DNA from: a virus
IMG/VR virus record: IMGVR_UViG_3300017759_000004
Location: 1-60,941 of that record
Strand: one strand, 5' to 3'
DNA length: 60,941 bases
In this document: positions 47,201 through 57,227 of the stretch, one piece after another
Numbering within the stretch: the stretch's first letter is position 1
Layout: each line of letters starts with the position of its first letter
Made by a program: the position numbers and the translations under genes
The notes under the pieces: generated by a model
Told to the model about the DNA's origin: nothing
What the model saw: the letters and a program-made list of their open reading frames with translations, nothing else
The model's database searches: none

Positions 47201-48431
47201 CACATATACATCTAAAGCAACAGGTGTATTTGGTGGTATTACTAGAGGTGTTAATTTTAACTATGATCAAAGAGTTATATTAGATGGTAATCAAAACGAT
47301 TCTACTACTGGTGTATCAAACTATAAATTTAACGTTGGTGATAGAGTTATACGTCGTGTTGAAAGTGCAAACAACAAAGTTGCTAAAGTATATGACTGGA
47401 ATGCTGAAACTAGAGAACTTTTAGTTACATTTGAAGTTGATGAACTAGCATTTATTGATGGTGGTAGAGCAGCAACTGAAGATGCTATCGTACAGTTTGA
47501 TGGAGGTGTTGCAGCATCATCTGGATCTGGAATTTTACCACACGTTGTTATTGATTCAACAGGAAATAATATTATAACATTAACAGATCCTATTGGAACG
47601 ATAGTAGATAAAGCATTTAGAGATACTGACGAAAACGCAGGAGCAGGAGATGGTATAGCAGATCTAGTCAATACGTCAACTGATTATGCTAACCAAATTA
47701 GTCTTGATGGTGGTATATACAGTTCACTTTATGGTATTGAGGAGACTCAAGGTGGTACTAACACAACTCTATTCCAAGTTGGTGACAACATTAAAGATGG
47801 TGACATACCATTTAAGTATGCTACAGTTACTTCTGCAGGTGGATTGAGTGATGGTGTTGCACATACTGCTATCCTAGATATAACATTAGATATATCAGGT
47901 GGAACTGCTACAAATTATCAAACCAATGAGGTTGTAACTGGTTCAATTTCTGGAGTACAAGCAACTGTTGTTTCTTGGAATTCTCAAACTGGACTGTTAC
48001 AAGTTAAGGATATAGTCCCTTATAATACTAGTAATGTTAACATTGGTATTGGTGGATTGCTATATGAGTTCTCTCAAAATAGCAGTGTAGTTGACTTTAT
48101 CATTTCAAATCCTGGAACTAACTATACTGGAGTCCCAACAATAGCAATAGAAAATACAGGAGATATACAGGCAACTGGTACTGTAGTTATGACGACTGCA
48201 GGAGATCAAGTTGCTTCAATCACCATTAATAATGGAGGGTATGCAATCCCTCAAACGGTAGATGGCACCTACGCTTTACACCCAACTGTAACATTTACAA
48301 ATGCGAGTGGAGATACAACAGGTGCGAATGCTGCTGCACAAGCAGTATTAGGTGGAGAGAACCTTGTAGGTAATGGTGGAGCAACCTATAGGATAAAGAG
48401 CATTGCATATCTTACAACAGTTCGCTCGTAA
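44247..48431 (+). CDS. Virion protein with cupredoxin-like and YHYH domains (1394 aa)
   Basis: Begins MARTVPGSGASIEPIFDEVF and enters a GGSGYL repeat at once. Residues about 354-475 form a cupredoxin-like domain with H405 (APHPMRFS) and C459-A-N-H462-R-Y-M465 (YYYCANHRYMSG), a complete type 1 copper ligand set. A YHYH domain follows: DGYPIYGPWGY (about 525-536) and PNGTYAYYMTEDSSG (about 730-745). It is split by a second cupredoxin-like insert (about 555-690) that has kept a His but lacks the Cys-His-Met cluster. GGSGY-type repeats and TSG modules fill the C-terminal half. It lies between a fibre gene and gp8 and should be part of the baseplate or its fibres. Confidence 0.82.
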   Translation: MARTVPGSGASIEPIFDEVFGVRAVKVLNGGSGYLQSDPPRLTVTGCGTPTVEALLYPIIDSGGQIIHVRVLERGSGYDPLRLQIIPEQETPNVVNSFDFNRIWQRHPNSLTQGTFATTGTPPVTTDRLTIVSDNHPKPSQVYVNERQPGGSTDILDRTFNQEFVFRGGKDVPNPGTREFQNNKAVGILANGGLLHTADWGTAGNAPTNLPIDVIKYDYVKNTSAYDTILDSQVHYYHTSKTIDEFKIGKGVFEWGLLRVFIWNIKVEFDNVMLLVDQIDETLGNIEVGRIVDEISGTGRGTIAKIVRNSLGVITRVYLRATSGAAFQDQDLCLGSNGFKFRVANTPITFPNGLFYIDFGTNASEFGSFVSGQYYLAPEDIKVHQNNLIIWNQSDSSNSQGNAPHPMRFSTTADGTLNGGTLYYTSTGSSGNVVADYENNLQPWFIMNGDETQKIYYYCANHRYMSGYAGDEGYMQLDTATQTGTAGVTPNTYYIQGYYGTAAAGTLDYSRYADGHSRIIGMSFDGYPIYGPWGYNSSGVAARETSSYRLRNTAELQGARPIVNTAATETYTVTVAGGQFAFNGSSPEFLNLKRGRTYIFNQDDASNTGSNHILISAQTDGWHSSNPVVIGQTSLLYTGQGITYQINGSTVTYQQYLSGFNAASSRSLTFTVPVDAPSVLYLFGYIASGYGLRLVNDGYILGDLTSDYIYDSTVGTLDEYNGKFGVTPEYPNGTYAYYMTEDSSGNPTYPYAIGPKYYGTPIFEGDTVPAQPSVFPSLASGDVVLDANGAVAYVKMTLKGDNYFGPAKSKILGGQGSGALGTPIVQTVTGLSLLNQGRSYATPPTLIFEGGGGQGAQGAAEIDTLGKVTSVNIVNPGEFYQEEPYILVSGGGGIGAKAQATISQGAITGINITDPGEGYTSVPNIIFTKLVNLKRKTRARQAFNSSAIYLTGLVKDVSANDTNIYVDSTAAYPGSGQIIVNKETITYTSKATGVFGGITRGVNFNYDQRVILDGNQNDSTTGVSNYKFNVGDRVIRRVESANNKVAKVYDWNAETRELLVTFEVDELAFIDGGRAATEDAIVQFDGGVAASSGSGILPHVVIDSTGNNIITLTDPIGTIVDKAFRDTDENAGAGDGIADLVNTSTDYANQISLDGGIYSSLYGIEETQGGTNTTLFQVGDNIKDGDIPFKYATVTSAGGLSDGVAHTAILDITLDISGGTATNYQTNEVVTGSISGVQATVVSWNSQTGLLQVKDIVPYNTSNVNIGIGGLLYEFSQNSSVVDFIISNPGTNYTGVPTIAIENTGDIQATGTVVMTTAGDQVASITINNGGYAIPQTVDGTYALHPTVTFTNASGDTTGANAAAQAVLGGENLVGNGGATYRIKSIAYLTTVRS

Positions 48432-48435
48432 CTAC

Positions 48436-48443
48436 GATAAATA
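48436..48443 (+). promoter_or_regulatory. Late promoter, GATAAATA
   Basis: An NATAAATA late element 5 bases after the stop at 48431. It precedes gp8 (48469). AGGAGG (48447-48452) follows but is too far from the ATG for a usual ribosome-binding site. Confidence 0.65.
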
Positions 48444-48468
48444 AACAGGAGGACAATAGTATCCGCAA

Positions 48469-50001
48469 ATGGCAGCCCTATTAACAGACCAGTTTAGAAT
48501 TTTTTCTGCGAAAAAGTTTATTAAAGCATTAGAAGGTCCTGACTCAACTCAATCTGACACAGTAGCAGGTACAACGAGAGATCGTTTGTATCTGTTTATT
48601 GGAAGACCACAACCGTGGGATAATGAAAACTCACCGCCTCAAGCGGTGGACTCATTCTCTGAGTTCTCAGGTTCTTATGACGACATGGTATCGATGAAGC
48701 GAGTACTTGCTTCTGATACCGTGCAAGTTTGTCGTAGAATTGACTGGATATCCCCAGAACAAACTACTGGTGGACTTGGTTTCACTTACGATATGTACAG
48801 ACATGATTATAGTCCATCCAAAACTGCTGCCTCTGGTGCGACTAAACTTTATGATTCTGACTTCTATGTTGTAAACTCCCAATATCAAGTATACAAATGC
48901 ATCTATAATGGAACATCTCCGTCCGATCCAAATGGTAAACCTAGCACTGTCGAGCCTACTGGTACTAGCACTAGCATCATCACTACTGGTGATGGGTATC
49001 GTTGGAAGTACATGTACACTATTCCAGTTGCAAGCGTTCTTAAGTTTTTCTCAAACGATTACATGCCCGTCTTTACCAACACTGCTGTTCAAACAAACGC
49101 AGTCTCAGGTGAAGTCGATACTGTTGTTATTAACGCTGCAGGGTCTGGTTACAACAATGGAACCTATGATAATGTAGCGATCAACGGTGATGGAACTGGT
49201 GGTCGTGTATCAATCGTTGTAGATGGTGGTAAAGTTATCTCTGCTACTGTTACATCTGGTGGTACTGGATATACATTTGGTAAAATCACTATCGATAACA
49301 TTACTGGTATTGGTACTGGTAGTGGTGGACAAGTTGACGTAATCCTTCCCCCTCCTGGTGGACACGGTTTTGGTGCTGTTACTGAAATTGGTGCATTTAG
49401 GGTAATGATCAATGCTAAACTCTCATACGATGAGGGTGCAGGTGACTTCCCTGTTGATAACGATTACCGTCGTATTGGTTTGATTACAAACCCACTTAAA
49501 TTTGGTACATCAGAACTTATCTCTGACTTGACGATATCCTCTGCTAAAGCGGTTATCTTCTCTCCTACATTCCAAGGTAACTACGTTCCTGATGAAATTA
49601 TTACACAATCACGAGTCGTTGGTGGTACAACAGTTACTGCTAGAGGTCGTGTTATATCATGGAATGCTACAACTAAAGTTCTAAAATATTATCAGAACTC
49701 TGTTGACGGTATATTCCCAGAAGTTACTGGTACACAGAATGAGTTTGATGGTTCTAACGTAGTCAGTGGGGCAACCTCTGGTGCTGCGGGACAACCTGAT
49801 GTAAACTTCCCTGCTGTTCCAAACTCATCTTCTAGAACTATTAACAACACTGAATATGACTTAGGTATGAAGTTCAATAATGGGTATGCAAAACCCGAAG
49901 TTGCTTCAAACTCTGGTGACGTTGTGTACATAGATAATAGGAGATCAATCAGTCGTGCGAACGACCAAGTAGAAGATATTAAAATCGTAATCGAGTTCTA
50001 A
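48469..50001 (+). CDS. gp8: Baseplate wedge subunit gp8, with an inserted GGSGY repeat domain
   Basis: The head, TDQFRIFSAKKFIKALEGPD then RDRLYLFIGRPQPW, and the WKYMYTIPVASVLKFF segment (about residue 185-200) are the gp8 pattern of marine T4-like phages. gp8 dimers sit in the outer wedge of the baseplate. At 510 aa it is much longer than T4 gp8 (334 aa). Part of the excess is an insert at residues about 214-301 made of GSGY/GTGY beta repeats like those in the giant. The C-terminus (NDQVEDIKIVIEF) is typical. It shares one base with the next gene. Confidence 0.9.
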   Translation: MAALLTDQFRIFSAKKFIKALEGPDSTQSDTVAGTTRDRLYLFIGRPQPWDNENSPPQAVDSFSEFSGSYDDMVSMKRVLASDTVQVCRRIDWISPEQTTGGLGFTYDMYRHDYSPSKTAASGATKLYDSDFYVVNSQYQVYKCIYNGTSPSDPNGKPSTVEPTGTSTSIITTGDGYRWKYMYTIPVASVLKFFSNDYMPVFTNTAVQTNAVSGEVDTVVINAAGSGYNNGTYDNVAINGDGTGGRVSIVVDGGKVISATVTSGGTGYTFGKITIDNITGIGTGSGGQVDVILPPPGGHGFGAVTEIGAFRVMINAKLSYDEGAGDFPVDNDYRRIGLITNPLKFGTSELISDLTISSAKAVIFSPTFQGNYVPDEIITQSRVVGGTTVTARGRVISWNATTKVLKYYQNSVDGIFPEVTGTQNEFDGSNVVSGATSGAAGQPDVNFPAVPNSSSRTINNTEYDLGMKFNNGYAKPEVASNSGDVVYIDNRRSISRANDQVEDIKIVIEF

Positions 50002-53000
50002 TGGCACAAAACACCAATCTAAACGTCACCCCATATTACGACGACTTTGATAAAACGAAAAACTTTTATCGAGTGCTATTTCGTCCTGGATTTCCAATCC
50101 AAGCGAGAGAACTTACTACCATGCAGTCTATACTGCAGAATCAGGTAGAGAACGTCGGATCACATCTATTCAAAGATGGATCAATGGTTATTCCAGGTCA
50201 GATAGGATATGATCTAAATGTCGATGCTATCCAGTTACAAGAGTCATTCTTAGGTGCCGATGTAGAGAATTATCGTACACAGTTGACTGGTAAAATTATT
50301 GAGGGTCTTACATCTGGTGTAAAAGCAAAAGTATTATTCAGTATATCTGCAACAGAATCATCAAAAGGTTATATCACATTATATGTTAAGTATATTGAGT
50401 CTGGTGGTACAGGAAACACTCAGTCTACTTTTTCTAACAACGAACAGTTAATAACAGATACAGAAATAACATTTGGTACAACTTTGATTGAAGTTGGATC
50501 ACCATTTACTCAACTACTTCCCACATCTGCTTTACAAGTTGGATCAGTAGCATACATACAAGATGGTGTATTTTTCATCAGAGGTTTCTTTGTTGATGTA
50601 GCATACCAGTATTTACTATTAGATCAGTATGGAAGCAACCCCTCCTATCGTATCGGACTTGACATACAAGAATCAATTATCACTCCAGAGGATGACTTAT
50701 CCCTCAATGATAATGCTGCAGGAACATCTAACTATGCTGCTCCTGGTTCTCATAGATTTAGAATCACAACAAGATTAGTTAAGAAACTACTTACAGATGA
50801 TGCTGATAAAGATTTCCTAGAACTATTAAGAATCAACAACAGTAAAGTTGAAAAACTTGTTGATAGAAGTGCATATGATGAACTAGAAAGATCATTAGCA
50901 AGTAGAACTTTTGAAGAGTCTGGTGATTATGTTGTAAAAGATTTTGCTATTACAACTAGAGAGAACCTTGATGATGGATTTAATAACGGTGTATATGCAG
51001 CAAGTAGTACAACTGCAACTGGTAATACTGCTGCAGAAAGATTGTATGCCATGGAGTTTGGACCTGGAACTGCATACGTTAGAGGATATAGAGTTAAAAC
51101 ATTATCGCCAACATATGTTGACTTAGACAAACCAAGAGATACACAATCAGCACAGAACACTATCATACCATTTGAAATGGGTAATGATGTTGTTGTAACA
51201 AATGTCTACGGTTTTCCTAATGCAACTGGATCTACATTATCAAACGCATATCAAACTATTGAACTGAGAGATGACTTTACATCTTCTGGTGGTACTGGTG
51301 CGGGGAATGTTGTAGGTTTCGCAAGACTTGCTACTATGGAGCATACTTCTGATGGTGACAATACAACCTTTGGTGATGCTGATGACACATATAAAATGAA
51401 TCTATTTGATGTACAGATGTTTACTGTCATCGAATTAGCAACTGCACAGACTATAGACCTAGGATCACTATTAGTTGGTGCTACATCTGGTGCGAGAGGA
51501 TACCTTGTAAATGCTTTGAGTGCTGCTGATCACGCCACATTATATGGTGTAGAAGGTACATTTGCTGTCGGTGAAATGATAACAGTTGATGGTTTAAACA
51601 AAGATACTATTGAGGTTGTACATTCATATAATTTCTCAGATACAAGACAACTTTTAGCAAGAGATGAAAGTTCAAATGCTGTAGAATTTACTTCTGATAT
51701 CATACTCAATGATAATATAGGGGTTCAAGGTTCACAGTTTACTTATGATGCTACAGGTAGTGCTGAAAAGATTACTGGTTTACAATCAAACTTTGCTTTA
51801 GATTTAAAACCTGGAGACAAAATATTATTCAACACAACTAAATTTGTTACTGTAGATAAAGTTAACCCTGCTGCTTTGACTGGTAGTCAAAACTCTACTA
51901 TCTTTGATTATGCTGCACAAACAGTAAATGTAACCCCTGGTGCAGGTAGTGCTGCTCCTACTGCAGGAGATTATCCTGCTCTACTAAGACAACGTGCTAA
52001 GTTAAACAATATTGATAATGCCGATCTTCTTAGTGCAATGCCTAAGAAATATATTAAGAGTATATCTGACGAATCTATGATCGTTAGAAGAACATTTGAT
52101 GCTAGATCAGTTGCTTCAAACTCAATATCAATTACTCTACCTGCTAATGAACAGTTCCAATCCATCTCCGATGAGAACTATACAATCACAGTTCTTGCAG
52201 GTTCAAACTCTACTCACCCAGTTGGTGATCAGATCACTATCAATACTACCTCTAGTAGTGCTATTGGTTATACCACGTTCACCTCTGCTGATAGAACTAC
52301 TATCCAGATTGAAAACTTAACAAGTATTACTTCTGTTAAAGTTACTGCGACAATATCTAAGAACGTTACAACTAAGAAAACAAAAGCAGGACAACAGATG
52401 TTTGTTATCAAGGTTAACAAAACAATCGAGAACCTTGACAAGCAAAACTATGGTTTAGTATATTCAAACTTATATGGAACTAGAGTACAAGATAGAGACC
52501 TGTCTCTTGGTCTCGTAGACTCTTATAGATTACATGCTGTATATGAATCTAATGATGATAATGATCCAATCATACCTAGTGTAACATTAGTAGAACCAAC
52601 TTTCTTTGCTACAGGAACTATCGTAACTGGTAGAACTTCTGGTGCAAGAGCAAAGGTTGTTGCATTTAGTTCTGGTACCTTAAAATTAAGTCTAGTTTAC
52701 ATTAGCGGTGCACTACAAGCAGGTGAAACTATTGATGGATTTGATAGTGCAAATACTGCAATCAATGCTATTATTAATGACTCTGCAGGATCTGTTATTG
52801 TAGGATCAAAAGTTATTACAGATAACTACTTCCTAGAAGTTGCACAAACAAACTTCATGTACGATCAGTCAAGAATTGTGCGTAAGAAAGGCGTATCAAC
52901 ACCTATCAGAAAAGTATTAATGGTTGTTGATTACTACACTCACTCTGCAACTGGTGATTATTTCGGTGGTCAATCATATCTCGATACAACTTATAATGAT

Positions 53001-56000
53001 ATTCCATTCTTCGGTACAAAATATCTTGCCGATTATCTAGACTTTAGACCTTCATCTAAGAATCTTTATAGTGGAACTGGTACAGTAGCATCTCCTGCAT
53101 ATGTTAACTGTTCAACATTTGACTTTAAGTCAAGAGTATTCAATGTATCTGGATCTCCAAATGCTACTATATTTGATGTTCCAAAACTTAATAGTAACTT
53201 CCGAGCAGACTTTGACTGGTATCTACCTAGAATTGATAAAGCATTCTTAACACCTGCAGGTGAGTTCCAAATAGTTAAAGGTAAATCATCTGAGTCACCT
53301 CAAGAACCTGATGATCTAAAAGATGGTATGCTTCTAGCAACCATGTCACATAAACCATATGGTTTTGATGCAGAAACTGATGTAGTTATTACTAGATCGG
53401 ATAATAAACGCTATACCATGAGAGATATTGGTGGTCTTGAACGTAGATTAGATCAAGTTGAGTATTATACATCACTTAATATGCTTGAGGCTGATACTTT
53501 CAATACTAAAATTATTGATGTTGATGGTAAAGATAGACTTAAGAATGGATTTATTGTTGATGATTTCTCTGATCATAGTAAATCTCAGACATCACATGAA
53601 GATTTTGCTGCTGCATTATCATTTTCAGACGGTCAGTGTCATCCTTCACACTATACAACTAACGTTGCATTACAAGTTAATACAACAGTATCTCAAAACT
53701 ATCAGCAAACGGGTCCTTGTATAACTCTGCCATACACTGAGTTGACTATTATTGAACAACCATATGCTTCTAGAGTTGAGAACATTAACCCATTCAACGT
53801 ATTTACTTACATTGGACGTGTTGATTTAACTCCTGCATCTGATGACTGGTTAGAAACACAACGTTTACCTGCACAGGTACAACAAGTAGAAGGTGATTTC
53901 CAAGCAGTATCATCAGAACTTCGTGTTGACCAAAATGGTTTTGCTCCTATCCAATGGGGTGCATGGAGAGATCAGTGGACAACATCTAGAACTGTTGCAA
54001 GTACAACTACAAGAAATAATTTCTGGTTAGCAGAAGATATCGGTAGATCACCTAGACCTGATGTATGGAGTGGTCGTGGTATGAGACGTGTTAATAGAGA
54101 AGAAACTATTGCTACTACAGTTAGACAAAGAAGAACTGGTATTAGATCTAGAGTTATCCCTAGAATTGATAGACAGTCACTAGGAGATAGTATTATATCT
54201 GCTACACAGATTCCATGGATCAGATCTAGAAACGTTAAAGTTAATGTTGAAAGACTAAAACCAAGAACTCGTTTCTACGGATTCTTTGATGGTAGAAAAG
54301 TTAGTGATTATATGACACCAAAATTAGTTGAACTGATTAAGAACCCTGCTACAGATGCTCGTACAAACTCTACTCCATTCATCCCAGGAGAGACTGTGAG
54401 AGGTCAAACTAGTGGTTGTGTTCTAAAGGTAGCAGCACCTAATGATTTGTATAACTTTAACCCATATGATGATACAGCAATGCCTACATCATATGCTTCT
54501 ACTACAGCATTCGTAAACATCAATACTGATGATCTTGCTGCACAGGCAGTTGGTTCATTCTACGGTAATGTGATTGTTGGTGAAGTATTGGTTGCTGATT
54601 CTGGTGCTAGAGCAGTTGTTAAAGATCGTAGATTAATCTCTGACAGATTTGGTAAGATGGGAGCATCATTCTTTATTCCTCCTTCTGCTGTAGACACCAA
54701 TCCACGTTGGGCAACTGGAACTAGAACTCTTAGATTCTCAACATCTGATAGTGATTCTAGAATAGGTGGTGCAGTAGCATCATCTGCTGAAGCAGAATAT
54801 GAAGCAAGAGGTACATTGAACAGAGTTCGTGAAAACATCCTTGCTGTTAGAAACGCTGAAGTTGTTCGTGATACAACTACACAAGAAAGAAACTTCAATA
54901 CAATCAGAACTGAGACAAGACAGGTTGGTTGGTATGACCCTCTTGCACAGTCATTTATTACTGACGAAGAAGGTGGTGTATTCTTAACTTCTGTTGAAGT
55001 ATACTTTAAAACTAAAGACGCAAACATTCCTGTTTCTATGCAGGTCAGAACAATGGAAAATGGATATCCTACAACAAGTATCCTACCATTCTCTGATGTA
55101 ACTCTTGAACCATCTGTTATTCAGTTATCTGAAACTGCTGCTGTTGCGACTAAATTTACATTTAAAGCACCTGTTTATATCCCACAATCTATAGAACATT
55201 GTTTTGTTCTCCTATCTGACTCCAATACATACACGGTTTGGATATCTAGAATGGGTGAGGTTGATATTACTGGTGACAGAACTATATCTGAGCAACCATA
55301 TGCAGGTGTTCTATTCAAATCACAGAACGCATCTACTTGGACTGCTGATCAGTATGAAGATCTTAAGTTTAAAGTTAATAGAGCAGAGTTTAATACTGGT
55401 GCTAGTTCTATAGTAACGTTAAATAATGCTCCTCTTGATATTGGTAATGGTGGTAAGTTAACCCTTGCATCAGATCCAGTACAAACATTCTTACCAGAAC
55501 AAGATTTACTTCTAAACTCAACTTCTCTACCTTATACAGTTGGAGCGAGAATATATCAGAAGACAACTCTTGCACAAGGTACTATTGCTAAGAGAACTGA
55601 TAATGCAGGTGGTGTAATATTAACAGTAAAAGATATCACTGGATCATTCCAAGCAGGTTCTAATACTGGTGGTGTTATTACTCAAAGAATTGTTTCATCT
55701 AAAACTACTGCAACTATGGTTGTTAGTGGTGCATCTGGTGACTTTACTGTCGGTGAGACAATCACAGGTAACTCAGCAACAACTCCTACTGCTGAAGTTG
55801 TAACATGGACTGCAGGATCAAATACATTAACATTGAGATATGTCTCTACTGAGTTTACTCCCTCTAGTGAAACAATCACTGGTGGAACATCAACTGTTAC
55901 TGCAACTGTAAGTTCTATAACTTATGCAGGTGACGCTGTTGAAGCAAGTGCAATATCTGACGCATACCCAACTGCAACTCCAACATTCTCAGCAACACAA

Positions 56001-57227
56001 AGAAAAGTAAGATTTGCACACAGTAATCACTGTATGTACAGTGCTTCAAACAACGTTATTATCACTGGTGTAAAATCAGAAGTATCTCCAACATACTTAA
56101 CTGCTGCTATATCAGCAACTGATACTACGGTAAACGTAAACGATGCTTCTGCATTCCATCAAGTTATTAATGGTAATGCAATAAGTTCTACTGTAAAAGG
56201 ATATGCGAGAATCATTAGTGATGCAGGAACTGAAATTGTATCTTATACAGCAATATCAAGTGACTTTAAGACTATAACAGTATCAGAAAGAGGACTAGAT
56301 GGAACATCTGGAGTATCACACGTTGACGAATCAATTGTTGAATGCTATAACCTTGATGGTATACCACTAATCGAGATTAATAAAACTCATACTGGTATAT
56401 TGAATCCAACATTAGATACTTACGAGATATCTACAACATCTATTGCTAGACTTGGTATTAGATCTGGTGGTACAGGAGTTGTTGCAACACAAAATATACA
56501 GTATGATATCTTAGTTCCTCAAATCGAGAGAATGTTATTACCTCAAACAGGTGTAACTGCAAGAATTAATGGTATAAGTGGTACATCAATCAATGATGGT
56601 CAAACAAGATTACAAGAATCATTTGCAAATGATGGTGTATTCTCTGACATTATATTGAGTGAAGATAATCAACTACTAGCACCTCAACTTATATGTTCAA
56701 CAATCAATGAATCATCTGAGCTCTCTGGTGCTAAGTCATTTAGATTAGATCTAACAATGACTAGTGGTAAATCTAATGTATCTCCTGTTCTTGATACGGA
56801 TAGGATGTCAATGACATGTGTTATGAATAGGATTAATAGTCCTGCTGATCCTAACACAGCTAAACAATCTGTTGGTGATTTACACGATGGTGTGTATATA
56901 ACTCGTGCTGCAGATCTTTCAAATCCCTCTGGTGCATTGAAAGTTATGTTTGCAGGTTATCGCCCAAGTAACACTTTCATAAAGGTCCTATATAGAATAC
57001 GACCTACTGGATCAACAGATTCAATCGAAACATTTGGATTTGAGTTCTTCCCAGATTCTTCAGCATCAACACCTTCGACTACAGAAACTTTCGTTTTCAA
57101 AGATTACGAATATGAAGTCTCTGGTTTGAGTTTCGACCAGTATCAAATCAAGATTGTATTTGTTTCACCAAATCAATCTTCAGCACCCATCATTGAAGAC
57201 TTCCGAGCAATTGCTCTCGCTGTATAA
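50001..57227 (+). CDS. DUF4815 virion structural protein (2408 aa)
   Basis: The head, NVTPYYDDFDKTKNFYRVLF then RPGFPIQARELTTMQSILQN, with KDGSMVIPG, is the signature of DUF4815 proteins found as large structural proteins of marine T4-like phages. The middle (residues about 1400-1430: IPWIRSRNVKVNVERLKPRT, then RFYGFFDG) and YDPLAQSFITDEEGGVFLTS (about 1644) are further conserved parts. Several GETI-G-TSGA-A-V modules recur, as in the giant. Its place between gp8 and a fibre gene suggests a baseplate-periphery role, but no T4 equivalent is clear. One base is shared with each neighbour. Confidence 0.88.
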   Translation: MAQNTNLNVTPYYDDFDKTKNFYRVLFRPGFPIQARELTTMQSILQNQVENVGSHLFKDGSMVIPGQIGYDLNVDAIQLQESFLGADVENYRTQLTGKIIEGLTSGVKAKVLFSISATESSKGYITLYVKYIESGGTGNTQSTFSNNEQLITDTEITFGTTLIEVGSPFTQLLPTSALQVGSVAYIQDGVFFIRGFFVDVAYQYLLLDQYGSNPSYRIGLDIQESIITPEDDLSLNDNAAGTSNYAAPGSHRFRITTRLVKKLLTDDADKDFLELLRINNSKVEKLVDRSAYDELERSLASRTFEESGDYVVKDFAITTRENLDDGFNNGVYAASSTTATGNTAAERLYAMEFGPGTAYVRGYRVKTLSPTYVDLDKPRDTQSAQNTIIPFEMGNDVVVTNVYGFPNATGSTLSNAYQTIELRDDFTSSGGTGAGNVVGFARLATMEHTSDGDNTTFGDADDTYKMNLFDVQMFTVIELATAQTIDLGSLLVGATSGARGYLVNALSAADHATLYGVEGTFAVGEMITVDGLNKDTIEVVHSYNFSDTRQLLARDESSNAVEFTSDIILNDNIGVQGSQFTYDATGSAEKITGLQSNFALDLKPGDKILFNTTKFVTVDKVNPAALTGSQNSTIFDYAAQTVNVTPGAGSAAPTAGDYPALLRQRAKLNNIDNADLLSAMPKKYIKSISDESMIVRRTFDARSVASNSISITLPANEQFQSISDENYTITVLAGSNSTHPVGDQITINTTSSSAIGYTTFTSADRTTIQIENLTSITSVKVTATISKNVTTKKTKAGQQMFVIKVNKTIENLDKQNYGLVYSNLYGTRVQDRDLSLGLVDSYRLHAVYESNDDNDPIIPSVTLVEPTFFATGTIVTGRTSGARAKVVAFSSGTLKLSLVYISGALQAGETIDGFDSANTAINAIINDSAGSVIVGSKVITDNYFLEVAQTNFMYDQSRIVRKKGVSTPIRKVLMVVDYYTHSATGDYFGGQSYLDTTYNDIPFFGTKYLADYLDFRPSSKNLYSGTGTVASPAYVNCSTFDFKSRVFNVSGSPNATIFDVPKLNSNFRADFDWYLPRIDKAFLTPAGEFQIVKGKSSESPQEPDDLKDGMLLATMSHKPYGFDAETDVVITRSDNKRYTMRDIGGLERRLDQVEYYTSLNMLEADTFNTKIIDVDGKDRLKNGFIVDDFSDHSKSQTSHEDFAAALSFSDGQCHPSHYTTNVALQVNTTVSQNYQQTGPCITLPYTELTIIEQPYASRVENINPFNVFTYIGRVDLTPASDDWLETQRLPAQVQQVEGDFQAVSSELRVDQNGFAPIQWGAWRDQWTTSRTVASTTTRNNFWLAEDIGRSPRPDVWSGRGMRRVNREETIATTVRQRRTGIRSRVIPRIDRQSLGDSIISATQIPWIRSRNVKVNVERLKPRTRFYGFFDGRKVSDYMTPKLVELIKNPATDARTNSTPFIPGETVRGQTSGCVLKVAAPNDLYNFNPYDDTAMPTSYASTTAFVNINTDDLAAQAVGSFYGNVIVGEVLVADSGARAVVKDRRLISDRFGKMGASFFIPPSAVDTNPRWATGTRTLRFSTSDSDSRIGGAVASSAEAEYEARGTLNRVRENILAVRNAEVVRDTTTQERNFNTIRTETRQVGWYDPLAQSFITDEEGGVFLTSVEVYFKTKDANIPVSMQVRTMENGYPTTSILPFSDVTLEPSVIQLSETAAVATKFTFKAPVYIPQSIEHCFVLLSDSNTYTVWISRMGEVDITGDRTISEQPYAGVLFKSQNASTWTADQYEDLKFKVNRAEFNTGASSIVTLNNAPLDIGNGGKLTLASDPVQTFLPEQDLLLNSTSLPYTVGARIYQKTTLAQGTIAKRTDNAGGVILTVKDITGSFQAGSNTGGVITQRIVSSKTTATMVVSGASGDFTVGETITGNSATTPTAEVVTWTAGSNTLTLRYVSTEFTPSSETITGGTSTVTATVSSITYAGDAVEASAISDAYPTATPTFSATQRKVRFAHSNHCMYSASNNVIITGVKSEVSPTYLTAAISATDTTVNVNDASAFHQVINGNAISSTVKGYARIISDAGTEIVSYTAISSDFKTITVSERGLDGTSGVSHVDESIVECYNLDGIPLIEINKTHTGILNPTLDTYEISTTSIARLGIRSGGTGVVATQNIQYDILVPQIERMLLPQTGVTARINGISGTSINDGQTRLQESFANDGVFSDIILSEDNQLLAPQLICSTINESSELSGAKSFRLDLTMTSGKSNVSPVLDTDRMSMTCVMNRINSPADPNTAKQSVGDLHDGVYITRAADLSNPSGALKVMFAGYRPSNTFIKVLYRIRPTGSTDSIETFGFEFFPDSSASTPSTTETFVFKDYEYEVSGLSFDQYQIKIVFVSPNQSSAPIIEDFRAIALAV

